39,457 nucleotides of DNA from Parvularia atlantis (lineage: Eukaryota; Opisthokonta; Rotosphaerida). The translations under genes and the position numbers were made by a program. The stretch lies in contig CALSCO010001754.1 in the NCBI GenBank assembly GCA_943704415.1, positions 1-39,457 of the forward strand. Direction: 5' to 3'. Below the pieces are notes generated by a model. That model did not search any database, had not been told where the DNA came from, and worked only from the letters and a program-made list of their open reading frames with translations. This document shows, in pieces, positions 9,301 to 19,561 of this stretch (within the stretch, counting starts at the first letter, position 1; each line of letters begins with the position of its first letter).

Positions 9301-12300
9301 GGTCGCTGTGCGTCCCGACGATAAACACGACGACGCACGCGCGCTGCGCCGGCGGCAGGCACAGCAGTTGCGCCTGCAGCTGCTCGAGCGCGCGCTGCAG
9401 GAACACGTGCGCGGGGCTGCTGACGAGCGTCTTGTCGGTGTAGGGCACGGCCGGGCTGACGAGTGCCGTGTCCCACAGCAGGACGTAGCAGGTCGCAGGG
9501 GTGATCTGTAGCGGCAGGGCCAGCGGCGACGTGTCGTCGCCGGGCCCGTGCGGGCCGTGGTTGACGTCCCAGACCGAGAGCATGAGGCGCGAGTCGGGCG
9601 AGACGCGGTTGGGCACGCCGCGCAGGCGCGTCAGCGTCACGTCGCTCTTGCTTCCGTCCATCGCGAGCGACATCGCCAGGCTGATCTCGACCCCGCTGTA
9701 CTCCTTGCGCATCACGCTCGACGCCTCGGCCGACGCCGCCACACGCGCCGCCGCCGTCGTGTCCGAGTCGCAGCTGTCGCGCAGCAGGGCCGAGGCGGCC
9801 TGCACTGCGAAGCGGATCGCCGTCCACCACTGTGCGCGCTCGACCTCGTTCGCGCAGCTGGCGTGTGTCGCGCGCGCACACGCGCGCGTGAGCCACGTCG
9901 GCATGCCGCACACCGCATGCCGCGCACCGGAACGCGTAGACGCGATTGTCGGGCAGCGTGCGGATGCTCCACTCGACGTCGTTCTCGAGCGAGAGCGTGA
10001 CGACGGCCTCGGCTAGGTCGATCGTCCCGGCCTCCTCCACGGGCATGCCGGCCTTGCTCGGCGGCTTGTAGTAGACAAAGAGCGTGCCGCGGAGCTCGCA
10101 CAGGCGGTCCTGCCACACGTCGAGCAGCTTGCTGAGCACGTTGGGGCTGCGCTTGAGCAGGTGTTCGGGTGGGAGGCACAGCGCGTGCATCACGGTCGTC
10201 TTGCCGACGCCGCGCGGCCCGAGCAGCACGACGCGGCAACGGTGCAAGCGCTCGGGCTTGGCCTGGTGCACCGCGCGCATGTACGCGAGCAGGCGCGCGC
10301 TGCCGGCGCAGCGGTACTCGAGCGGGAGGGCCGCGAGCGGGCAGTCGAGCACGTTGAGGTGGACAAGGTTACGCATGAACGCGAGCGCTGTGCTGGGTGT
10401 GAGCCGGGACGCGGCAGGGCAGTGCGGGCTCGCGCGCACCGACGGGCAGCTTGTTGAGCGGGTTGCGGCTGATGTCGAGCGTGCTCAGCTGGTGGTACTG
10501 CAGGATCACGAGCGGCAGGCTCGAGAAGACGCACTCGCTCGCGCATAACCGGCGCAGCTGCACGAGCCGGTTGAGCTCGTTCGGCATGTCCTCGAGGTAG
10601 TTGCCGCTGACGTCGAGCGAGCGCAGGGTTGTGCACTGCGCCAGGAAGAGCAGGTCCTTGGCCTGCAGCCCGCAGTGCGCCACCGACAGGTGCTGCAGCG
10701 CCCCAAAGTGCGCCATCAGCGCGGCCTCGCGCAGCGGCTGCGTGCGCAACGACGTGTTGCGGTCCAGCAGCAGCCCCTCGAGGCGCTCGCACGCGGCCGG
10801 CACCACGGCCAGCGCCGCCAGCGCCGCGCCCGTCAGCCGGTTGCCGCGAGCGTCTAGGAACGGCAGCGCGCCGGCCGCGAGCGTCGTTGCGGGCAGGTCG
10901 CTCAGAAGGCGCTCGGACAGGACGCAGGCTGCACACGGTCAGCTGCTGCACGGACACGGCACACGGGCGGACGGCGCACCGGACAGCAGCGCGGCCAGGG
11001 CGTCGCGCGCCTCGGAGGCGGCGCCGAGCGTGTCGAGGAAGGGCGTGCTGGCGCGATTGACAGTGGCCGAGCGTGCGCCGTACTTGAGTAGCGTGAGCAC
11101 GACGTCGAGCCCGTCCCTGGTCGGCGGGCAGAGCAGCGGCGTGTTGCCGTCGCGGTCGAGCGCCTCAAGGCTCGCGCCGTACTCGATCAGCACCTGCGCG
11201 ACGCTGGCCTCGTTGTGGCAGCGCGCGTGGTGCAGTGGCGTGCGCCCGTCTGCCGCGGCTGGATCAGCCGACAGGATGCACATCGCCAAACGCACGCTTG
11301 TCCCGCGCCGCGACATCAGCACCGCGCAGCAGCAGCATGACGACGACGGCCGTTTGGCCGCGCGCGCACGCGTGGTGCAGCGACGTGCACAGATCTGTGC
11401 GCGCGCAGGGCATCCGTCAGCGCGGGTCGCCCGAGGCGGATCGTGGCGTGCCTTGGTCGCGCGCATCGACGACCGCGCCGTGCTCGAGCAGCAGCTTGGC
11501 GGCCGAGAGCATGCCGTGCCCGCTCACGTGGTGCAGCGGCGCGACGCCGCCCCCGAGCTCGGCCGTGTTGATGTTCGCACCCGCGCCCACGAGCAGCGCG
11601 ATGGTCTCGGTCAGACGCTCGACCACGTTGATCGTGAGCGGCCGCGCGCCGGCCGGGTCGCAGGCGTACAGCAGCGGCGTGAGGTGCTCGTGGCAGCGCG
11701 CGTTGACCGTGGCGCCGGCACGCAGCAGCAGCTCGACGCAGGCGACCTGGCCCGACCCGCTGGCATAGTGCAGGGCCGTGCGCAGTTCTGCCACCGCGGT
11801 GATGAGTGCGGGGCGACACGCAGGGGGAGGGAGCGCAACTGTGATCGACCAGGTCGACGTGCGCGCGCCGCGCCAGCAGCAACTCGACGGCGGCCGCGTG
11901 GCCCTGAAAGCTTGCGACATGCAGCGCGGCCTTGTCGGCTGGCAGGTGCGCGAGCGTCAACGGCACACAGCGATGTCGTAGTGCATGGCGCGTACTCGCG
12001 TCGGCCGCGTCGACGTTGGCGCCGGCGTCGATGAGCGCGGCCGCGGCCGCGGTATGGCCGAGAGCGCAGGCGACGTGCAGCGGCGTGCGGCGGTCTGCGC
12101 GGCGCACTGAGCCGGACACGACAACAAGCCGTGCAGCCGCGCACCGCTGTTGCGCGCGTCGACGTTGGCCTTGCCCATCGCGACGAGCGCGCGCACGACG
12201 GCCGCGTCGTTGCGGTTGCACGCCCAGTGCAGCGGCGTCGCGAGATCGGCGGTCTCAGCGGCGACGTCGGCGCCGCGCGCGAGCAGCAGCTCGACGGCCT

Positions 12301-12950
12301 CGACCGGCCCTGTCTGTGCAGCCCAGTGCAGCGGCGTGGTGCCGTCTGGGCGCAGCAGCGGTGAGCGCGCATCGAGTGGCCAGCGATCGCACGCGCGGCA
12401 CCGTGGCTCGGCAGCCGCGGTGTCACGCCGTGCTCGAGCAGGACGCGCAGCACGTCGACGCGGCCGAAGCGCGCTGCGTCGTGCAGAGGCGTGTTGCCGT
12501 CTGACGCGCGTCGTTTCAGCTTGCCATCGAGCAGGCGCGCGCGGCACGCACGCTCATCACGCTCGGTGCCGCTCGCGCCCGCCGCCAGCAGCACCTCGAC
12601 CGTCGCGGCGTGGCCCTTCTCGGCGGCAAAGTGCAGCGCCGTGTTGCGCCCCTTGCGCGCGTTGGCCAGGCGCGCGCCCGTCCGCAGCAGATGCCGCACG
12701 ATCGCGGTCTGGCCCGCGCCGGCCGTCCAGTACAGCGCCGTGCCGCCACCCTCGGCTGGTGCGCGCGTCAGCCACGCGCCCGCTGCGCTCGTCCGCACAA
12801 ACGCGCACCGTCCGGCAGCACGGCGTCGGCGGCCGCCGCGACAAGCATCCGGCCCGCGACGAGCTCAAACGCGCCGTTTCGCGCAGCGCGCACGGCCTCG
12901 AGCGCCGCCTCGTGCCGCCGCTGCTGGCGCTCCTGCTCCTCGTCCTGCAT
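6358..12950 (-). CDS. Roco-1: ankyrin-LRR-Roc(PH)-COR protein with an atypical G3 motif
   Basis: About fifteen exons and 1,900 residues. Order: a short N-terminal helix (MQDEEQERQQRR), about ten ankyrin repeats (to ~11.0 kb), LRRs (10.9-10.35 kb), then Roc with P-loop GPRGVGKT (10220-10197). A PH domain (about 10169-9800) follows at once, then a G3-equivalent WDVNHG (~9.56 kb) and G4 VGTHSD (~9.3 kb). A Gly/Ser/Pro-rich segment leads into a COR-like region (ALSFLHALGEVLY, then LIVFAAEWL). After COR comes C-P-C-G-A-C (about 7440) and a helical C-terminus. The last 59-nt intron (6542-6484) joins to a 41-residue exon ending at TAG 6358-6360; otherwise the frame would stop at 6507. No kinase domain follows, unlike LRRK or many Dictyostelium Roco proteins. 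Intron 11451-11395 appears to be GC-AG. The G3 glutamine is missing, so GTP hydrolysis may be altered. Confidence 0.88.
9800..10169 (-). other. PH domain nested in the Roc domain of Roco-1
   Basis: Starting about ten residues after the P-loop helix, the protein reads HLLKR…DVWQDRLCELRGTLFVYYK, a basic loop, GTIDL, then WSIRT…NRVYAFR and finally ANEVERAQWWTAIRFAV. That is the PH succession of β1, W-x-x-R β2/β3, the G-x-I-x-L strand, the R-x-Y-x-F strand and a C-terminal helix with an invariant Trp. A 70-nt phase-2 intron (9927-9858) cuts it at the FR|C codon. PH domains bind phosphoinositides or proteins. The KPPSKAG β3-β4 loop carries lysines but no classical K-Xn-R-x-R. Confidence 0.72.
11395..11451 (-). 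other. Candidate GC-AG intron in Roco-1
   Basis: CCAAG|GCACGC...CGCACAG, 57 nt, phase 1, with CTGAC inside. Removing it joins ARDQ to DLCTSLHHA, restoring ankyrin spacing. No GT donor in this stretch gives as good a repeat. Confidence 0.55.
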
Positions 12951-13129
12951 CGACTGCGTGCACACAGGGCAGGCGGGTGGGGGCGGGTGAGGGCAGTGCC
13001 GTGCGACGCGACGACGGGCAATGTAGGCGCAGATGTGTACACACTGGGGCCCGAGCGATAGCAATTGATAAACAGCGTGATGTTCAGGGCGACAAGCCGA
13101 ATCAGCACTGATTTCCGCAGTTACGTGCG
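12951..13129. promoter_or_regulatory. Divergent promoter region between Roco-1 and the TPR gene
   Basis: A 179-bp spacer between opposing start codons. It contains the local AT-richer patch around 13060-13120 (AGCAATTGATAAAC and neighbours) seen upstream of other starts here. No clear TATA box. Confidence 0.45.
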
Positions 13130-13858
13130 ATGGACACAGCCGACAAAGGGCCAAACTCGAAGGCGGCGATCGAGGCCGCGCTGCTGCAGGCCGTGCGCGC
13201 GGCCGGGGCTGCGCCGTCGGCTGCGTCGTCGGCGGCGATCGAGGCGCTGCTCGTGCGGCTGGCGGCGGTGTCGGGCGCGATGGGCGACGCGCGGGCCGAG
13301 CGCAAGCTGCTCGAGCGCGCCGTGCTGCTGCGCGAGCACCGCGTCGGGGCCGAGGGCGCCGAGCTGGCCGAGGTGCTGGTGCAGCTGGCGGCGGCGTCGG
13401 GCCAGATCGACGACGTGCTGCGCGAGGCGCAGCTACTCGAGCGTGCCCTGGCCATCGTCGAGCGCCACCGCGGGCCGGACGACCCGGCGATCGTGCGCAT
13501 CCTCGACCAGCTCGCCGCGGCCTGGCTCGACCTGGGCGACCCGTGGCTGCGCGCCGAGCTGCTGCGACGGTCGCTCGCGATCACCCGGGCCGCCGACGCC
13601 GCGGACTCGGCGCGCCTGCTGGACGCGCACATCAACTTGGCCGACGCGCTCGTGCACCTCGGGCAGCTCAACGAGGCGCGGCGCGTGCTGGGCGAGGCGC
13701 CGGGCGGGCACGGCAGCGACGCCCTGCTGCGCGTGCAGCGCGTGCAGCGCGCGATGCAGACGGCTTTGCGGCGGCGGTGGCTGCTCGGCGCGCTCGTGCT
13801 CGCGGTCGTCATCGCCCTCGCCGCCCTCGCCGCTCAGCTCGTGCTCAGGCGACTGTGA
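13130..13858 (+). CDS. Tail-anchored TPR protein (kinesin-light-chain-like repeats)
   Basis: Intronless frame of 242 residues, one of the few genes here without introns. Three to four helical repeats carry the kinesin-light-chain type TPR pattern (AERKLLERAVLLREHRVG, EAQLLERALAIVERHRGPDDP, RAELLRRSLAI, then an INLADALVHLGQLNEARRVL unit). The last 27 residues form one hydrophobic helix flanked by arginines (RRRWLLGALVLAVVIALAAL…LRRL) with no signal peptide, which predicts a C-terminal tail anchor with the TPRs in the cytosol. TPRs of this kind bind peptides or partner proteins; no specific function can be named. It is divergent from Roco-1 (179 bp) and convergent with the calcium pump (99 bp between stops). 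Confidence 0.85.
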   Translation: MDTADKGPNSKAAIEAALLQAVRAAGAAPSAASSAAIEALLVRLAAVSGAMGDARAERKLLERAVLLREHRVGAEGAELAEVLVQLAAASGQIDDVLREAQLLERALAIVERHRGPDDPAIVRILDQLAAAWLDLGDPWLRAELLRRSLAITRAADAADSARLLDAHINLADALVHLGQLNEARRVLGEAPGGHGSDALLRVQRVQRAMQTALRRRWLLGALVLAVVIALAALAAQLVLRRL

Positions 13859-13957
13859 CCGATGCGCACTGCCGCGAGCGTGTACGTACAGCTGCACTGA
13901 CCAGCCAAAACACGGAGAGGGTGGTGAAAGAAGAACAGGGACCGCCCGGGCCAGCGA

Positions 13958-16900
13958 TCACTTGTGCAAAAAGCCGCGCCGTCCGTTGCGCAGCGCACGC
14001 ACGACGCGCACTTGCCGGCGCACGTCGCGGATCGCGCTCTCCCACAGCAGTTTCTGTGAGGGCGGGCAAGTGAGCCGGCTGCATGGCGCGGCAATAGGAG
14101 AAGCATGCACGCACCTCGCGCGTGACCTGCGAGTCGTCCTGCGCTCCGTCGACGTGCTTCTCGGGCATGTCGGGGATGAGGCGCACGCAGAAGCCTGGCG
14201 AGCACAGCAAGTGAGCGTGCGCGTCGAGGTGACGCGGCACGGCAGCGCACCGATCGGCAGCGAGAACGCGCCGATAATGACGCAGACGAGCCACTGCCAC
14301 CAGTTGAGGGCAGTCGTTTGGAAGGCGGGGCCGCCAAACTGTACAAGCGTGAGCAGCGTAAGCGCGCGTTGCCCGCAGCACACGCTGCCAACGCACCTGC
14401 GCAACGATAAACTGCACCACCACCGTGATGAAGAAGATGGCGATGAAGATCCAGTTGCGGTGGATGTCCTTGAACACGTTCAGCTCGCGCGTGATGTTGC
14501 GGCAGTTGACCTCGTTAAACACCTGCCCAGCGCGTGCTCAGCCGGCAGGCAGCAGCCACACGCCGCGCCTCGCACGCACCTGCATGAAGACGAACGTATT
14601 GAAAATCATCGTGCGGTGCACGGCGCGCTGGTACGAGTCGCTCGTGTCGAGCTGGAACAGCGTCGGCCCGTAGTAGAGCAGGAACAGGTTGACGCCAATC
14701 TGGCCGCGCGCGAGGGGGCACGTCAGCGGGCGGCGCCACCGCGCAGGCGCGGGCCGCGCACCTGGAAGAGCGCCTGGATGACGATCATCTTGGCCATGGT
14801 AAAGTTGACAAGCGCGTCCGTCTTCTTGTGACTGCGTGCGCGCACACACGATCGTCAGCAGCGCGACCGGTGTACCGCTAGCAGCAACACGCACGGCTTG
14901 CGATCGAGCAGCTGCATCGTCGGCGGCTGCGTCGCGAGGGCAAGCGCGGCCATCGTGTCCATGATCAGGTTGATCCACAGCAGCTGGATGGCCGTCAGCA
15001 CCGACTCGTTCTCCGAATCGGAGATGGCCGAGATGAACGCGAGCACGACGGCAGCCTGTTTTGCGCGTGCGCGCGTGAGCACATTGCTGCCACAGCCGCG
15101 CCACTCGCACGCACCACATTCACGGTCAGCTGGAACTGGAGGAACTTGCGCACCGAGTCAAACACTGAGCGACCCCACATGACGGCCTTGACGATCGAGG
15201 CAAAGTTGTCGTCCATGAGCACAATGTCTGGCGTGAAGCGGGTCAGCTGCACTCCCCCGCAGACAGCGCGCTCTCGCGCACGCACGCACCCGACGCCTCC
15301 TTGGCCACCTCCGTGCCGGCGATGCCCATGGCGAAGCCAACGTCAGCCAGCTTGAGCGCCGGGGCGTCGTTCGTGCCGTCGCCCGTCACGGCCACAGTCT
15401 CGCCGCGCTCCTTGAGCCTGCGCGCGACTGGCGTGAGCACGCGTGCCGGCCATAGGCACCGCGGCGGTCCCACGACGTACTTGCCGACCAGCAGCTGCTT
15501 GTCGGTGGGCGACGAGCGCGCCAGGACCTCGAGGTTGGGGATGACGCGCTCCATCTAGCGCCCATGCGGTCAGCGAGGCGCGCACGGGGCACAACGCGCG
15601 GCGCACCTGCTCGGGCGTGAGCCGGCGGAACTCGGCGCCTTCCATAATGATGCCGCCCTTGCTGAGGATGCCACAGTTCTTGGCGATGTTCTTGGCCGTC
15701 GTGAGATTGTCGCCCGTGACCTGCAGCGGCGCCGCGTGCATGAGCACGACATGATTGTGCACAGCGCGACGTGACGCCGCACGCACCATGCGGACTTTGA
15801 TGCCTGCGTGCTGGCACATGCGCACGGCCTCGGGCACCTCCGGGCGGAGCGGGTCTTGAATGCCGACGACACCGAGGAAGACGAGCTCAGACTCCTGGTT
15901 GGCGACCTGGATGTCCTCGTCTGCGCCCGGCTGTGCGCGTCAGCGTCGACCGACGCACGTGCTCGCTCACGCACCGCCGGCAGGGAGCTGCACGTACTTG
16001 TAGGCGATGCCGATCGTGCGCAGGGCGTCGGTGGCGTACTGCAGGATCTGTCGGCCAATCGCGCGCGTGAGCCGTGCCACCGTGCCCGTGCACGTGGTCG
16101 CACCTGCTGGTCAATCTCGGCGCGCGTGGTCTCGGTCATCGGCAGAACACGGCCAGTCTCGTCGACGTACGACGTGCACAGGCCGACGATAATCTCCGAC
16201 GCGCCCTTGCAGTGCAGGACCGAGCTGCACGGCCGCCAGTATCAGCGCCGATGCGACTTTGCTGCGGCGCGCACCCGGGACCGTTGCGGCGCTTGACGAT
16301 GGTCGACATGCGCTTGCGGTCGGACGAGAACGGGACGGCGTGCTCGATGGGCGTGTTGTCGCGGATCTTGAGATAGTCGGTGCCGCGCACGCCTGCACCG
16401 CCCGCGGGTGAGCGCCGCGGCGGCCAAAATCACCCCCCGCAGCGTCGCACCGGTGGCGCTCTCGAGCATCTTGACAAAAGTCAGCAGGGCGATCTCGGTC
16501 TTGGAGCCGGTGAAGACGACCTGCGCACGCGTTCATCATCATTACGACTGCTGCTGGTGGGCAGTCGCACCTTGCCCGTGTCGTCCTTGCCCTCGTACGC
16601 GCTCGCGTTGATGGCCAGGCCGTCGATCAGGTTCTCGATCACCTCGGGCGCAAGGGCCTGGTTGACCTTGGTCGCCTCGGCCTCCTGGTTGAACGACACA
16701 CGGGCGATCGAGCCGCGGACGACCTGCGCGCGCGCGCGCGGGTACTGGCATGAGCGGCGACGCCAGGCGTGCGCACACACGCGCACCGTCATGCGGTTCT
16801 GCGTGAGCGTGCCGGTCTTGTCCGAGCAGATCTGCGGACGGGCGATGACGGCCGGTGAGCGTGCGGGCGTGCGCGCGTGTCACAGCGCACCGTCGTCGCG

Positions 16901-18809
16901 CCGCCCATCGTCTCGCACGACGCCAGCACGCGTACAAGGTTCTGGTCCTTGAGCATCTGGATGGTCGCGTACGAGAGCGCGAGGGCGACGGCCATGGGCA
17001 GGCCCTCGGGCACGGCGACGACGATGATGGTGATGGCGGTGATGAAGAAGCCGACGATGCTCGTGGCGATCTCGTTGCCCGGCGGCCAGCCCTGTTGCGT
17101 ACCTGCGCCGGCGCGTGAGCACTCGCGGCGAGGTGCGGCACAGCAAGGCCACGGCGGCGGCATACCCTTCTTGACCAGGTACTCGATGATGAGAATGACG
17201 AGAAGCAGCGACGCCGCCGTCACACCAATCTTGCCAATGGCTGCGCGTGCGCGCCGCGTTCGAAGGTGTTCCGTGTGCACAGAATTGCACGTACTCTCAG
17301 CCAGGTCCTCGAGCTTGTCCTGCAGCGGCGTGTTCTCCGACTCGGTGCGCAGCGCGAGCAGCGTCTTGCCGTTGAGCGAGTATGGACCGACGGCGATGAC
17401 GAGCATGCGACCCGAGCCCTCGAGCACTGCGCGCGGCGCGTATGAGCCTCCCCCCTGAGTGAGGACGCACCAGGCGGCCGCGCACCCTTCGTGCCCGACA
17501 GCATGAACGGGTCCTTGCCGGGGCCCTTCTTGATCGCGTCCGACTCGCCCGTCATGCCCGACTCGTCGCACTTGACGTCGTGGCCCTCGACAAAGATGCC
17601 GTCGGCGCAGACAAGGTCGCCGTACTCGATCAGGATGAGGTCGCCCACGACAATGTCGTGCACCCAGACTTGGCTCTGCTCGCCGTCGCGGATGACCTTG
17701 ATCAGGCGCTCGTCCTTCTTCTCGTTCAGCTTGCGGAACTGCTTCTCCTTGTTGTAGTCGTTGACGCTGCCGCGCGCGCGCGCACGCGTCAGTTCACGCG
17801 ACCGCAAGCAAGCGGGCCCGCGGCCACGCACGAGTTGATCAGCACAACCACCACGACGGCGATCATGATCGCAAGGCCCTCAACCCAGTTGCCGACCTCC
17901 TTGGGGCCGGGCTCGAGGCCCGCGGCGATCTCGTCGGCGATGCGCTTGTTCTGCTGGACCTTTTTGTTTTCCCCGTGCGTGCGCGTCAGCGAGACTGAGC
18001 GCGCACGAGGGGCGGGCGCACCTCGTCGTAGATGCCGATGGCGATCGAGATGAGCGCGGCGATCATGAGGATGATGAGCGTGCGGTCCTGCAGCGCCTCC
18101 CACACGAGCTCCCAGAATGGGGTCGAGCGGGCCTTGGGCAGGACGTTGCGGCCGTACTGCAGGCGGCGCCGGCCAAAGAGCTCGTCGCGCGGCTCGCCGT
18201 CCACCTCGATGTGGTCCATCTCACTCTTGAGGCCCGAGCGCAGGTCCGTCTGCAGCTTGCGCGCGACCTCCTCGATACCACCGAGCTCCTGCGAAACGCG
18301 CGGGTCGCGACAGTCTTGAGCCACCACGCGCCACCGCACACCACACGGCGGCACCGCGCGCACCTGCAGCTTCTTGAGCGACTTGGGGTCGACCAGGTCC
18401 TGGAACTCGCGCGTCGGGATGGGGAAGAACGTGTACGCGTCCTCCTTGGTGTGCCCGGCCGGGATCATCCTGCGCACGCCCAGTTAACGCGGGTCGCGCG
18501 GGCCGCCGCGGTGGGGCGACGCACACGTCGGTCGACGTGCCGCCGGCGGTCGGTGCGGCCGCCGAGGCCTTGGACACGTCGTGCAGCTCCAGCTCGGAGC
18601 CGCCGTCGTGGACCATGACGCGTGCGTAGTCGGCGCTCTCTGCGGGATGCGCTGTTGGTGCCGCCTCTCCCCACGGCCGCGCGCGCGCGCCACGCACTGC
18701 TCATCTGCCCTTCAGGCGGCTGAGGCGGCGACGGCGCAAGCGTCTGGTAGCCGGGCGCGGCGGCGGCGGTGGTGAGCGGACGGCGGAGCGAGGTGGACGA
18801 GCTCGACAT
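13958..18809 (-). CDS. Plasma-membrane/vacuolar-type calcium-transporting ATPase (P2B)
   Basis: A many-exon gene (about twenty exons) coding for roughly 1,150-1,250 residues. The N-terminus is disordered and followed by [15 protein letters not shown]. The M1 region is [21 protein letters not shown]. The actuator motif is [10 protein letters not shown]4 has VPEGLPMAV, and the phosphorylation site is CSDKTGTLT, created by splicing at about 16.83 kb. Nucleotide-binding domain residues include CKGASE and VTGDN. The hinge is [14 protein letters not shown], and M6 has [18 protein letters not shown]. These residues identify a type IIB pump close to PMCA and yeast Pmc1, which exports cytosolic Ca2+ to the outside or into a vacuole. 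The C-terminus is short and ends [17 protein letters not shown], similar to the basic calmodulin-binding helix of animal PMCAs. The start is the first ATG (18809) before [10 protein letters not shown]. The 5' side abuts a pyrimidine-rich stretch and a long CT tract. Confidence 0.95.
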
Positions 18810-19026
18810 GGGCGCGGAAACGGACGGGGGAGGGGAAGGGGACGGAGGGGAGGGGGATGAACGCGCTGCGCAAGAGAGCGATGACGGGTGATTGGGAGCA
18901 GTCGACGACGTAAACAGACGACGAGGGGGAGATCGGCCGTGCGGCACGACGTGGAGGACAGAGCACGCGAGAGGGGAATGTCGGCGCCGTGCAGCCTGAG
19001 CGCCGCGCGTGCGCGTGTGCCGCGCT

Positions 19027-19029
<3 letters not shown>

Positions 19030-19105
<76 letters not shown>
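19030..19105. repeat. GA dinucleotide microsatellite
   Basis: About 38 uninterrupted GA units, flanked by GCTACC and AAAAGTGG. It is the twin of the run at 2654-2725. It lies upstream of the calcium-pump start, on whose strand it reads (CT)n. Confidence 0.95.
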
Positions 19106-19109
<4 letters not shown>

Positions 19110-19391
19110 TGGCGAGGCAGTGGCGACCGCGCGGTGTGGAAGGCGACCAGAGACGTTCGAGAACGACGCGAACGAACCTGAGACGCGGCTGCGGCGTGCG
19201 CGCGCGCCGAGACAGCAGGCGCGCCCAAAGCACGCACGGCACGGCACGCAGTGCAGCGCGAGCGTCCGCGCGGACCGGGCCACAGCGACAGCGCAGGGGC
19301 CGCCGAAGAAAGGGATTTTCGTCGTGATGGAACGCATCGGACGCTGACTGTCGTCATCCGCGATCCGGAGCGCCGGGGCCGATCGACCGGG

Positions 19392-19471
19392 CGCCCGCCT
19401 CGGTGCTGCGCATCCACGGAAGCGCACAACCGGCCGCCCGCCTCGGTGCCGCGCACGGAAGCGCACAACCG
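19392..19471. repeat. Imperfect tandem duplication (unit about 40 bp)
   Basis: The block CGCCCGCCTCGGTGC…CGGAAGCGCACAACCG occurs at 19392-19431 and again from 19435 to 19471, differing by a few bases and a small gap. It lies about 90 bp before the Roco-2 start codon, probably in the promoter or leader. Confidence 0.75.
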
Positions 19472-19561
19472 CACGTGCTTGCCGCTGGGACAGACACGCA
19501 CTTGTCGTGATGGCCGAGGAATGCGTCACGTGGTTCTCGCAAACCCACACACGCACTTGTG

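Larger units (their letters stand above)
18810..19561. promoter_or_regulatory. Divergent spacer between the calcium pump and Roco-2, with a long GA tract
   Basis: No gene is seen in these 752 bp. On the calcium-pump strand the first 60 bases upstream of the ATG are almost pure C/T. A perfect GA run of about 75 bp (19030-19105) follows, then GC-rich sequence, then an imperfect 40-bp tandem duplication near the Roco-2 start. Frames across the GA run only give Arg-Glu repeats. Both promoters should be here. Confidence 0.6.

Noticed and set aside
14425-14831. Plus-strand reading of the calcium-pump region as a separate gene
   Set aside because: The minus strand reads continuous P-type ATPase membrane segments through the same bases once short introns are removed.
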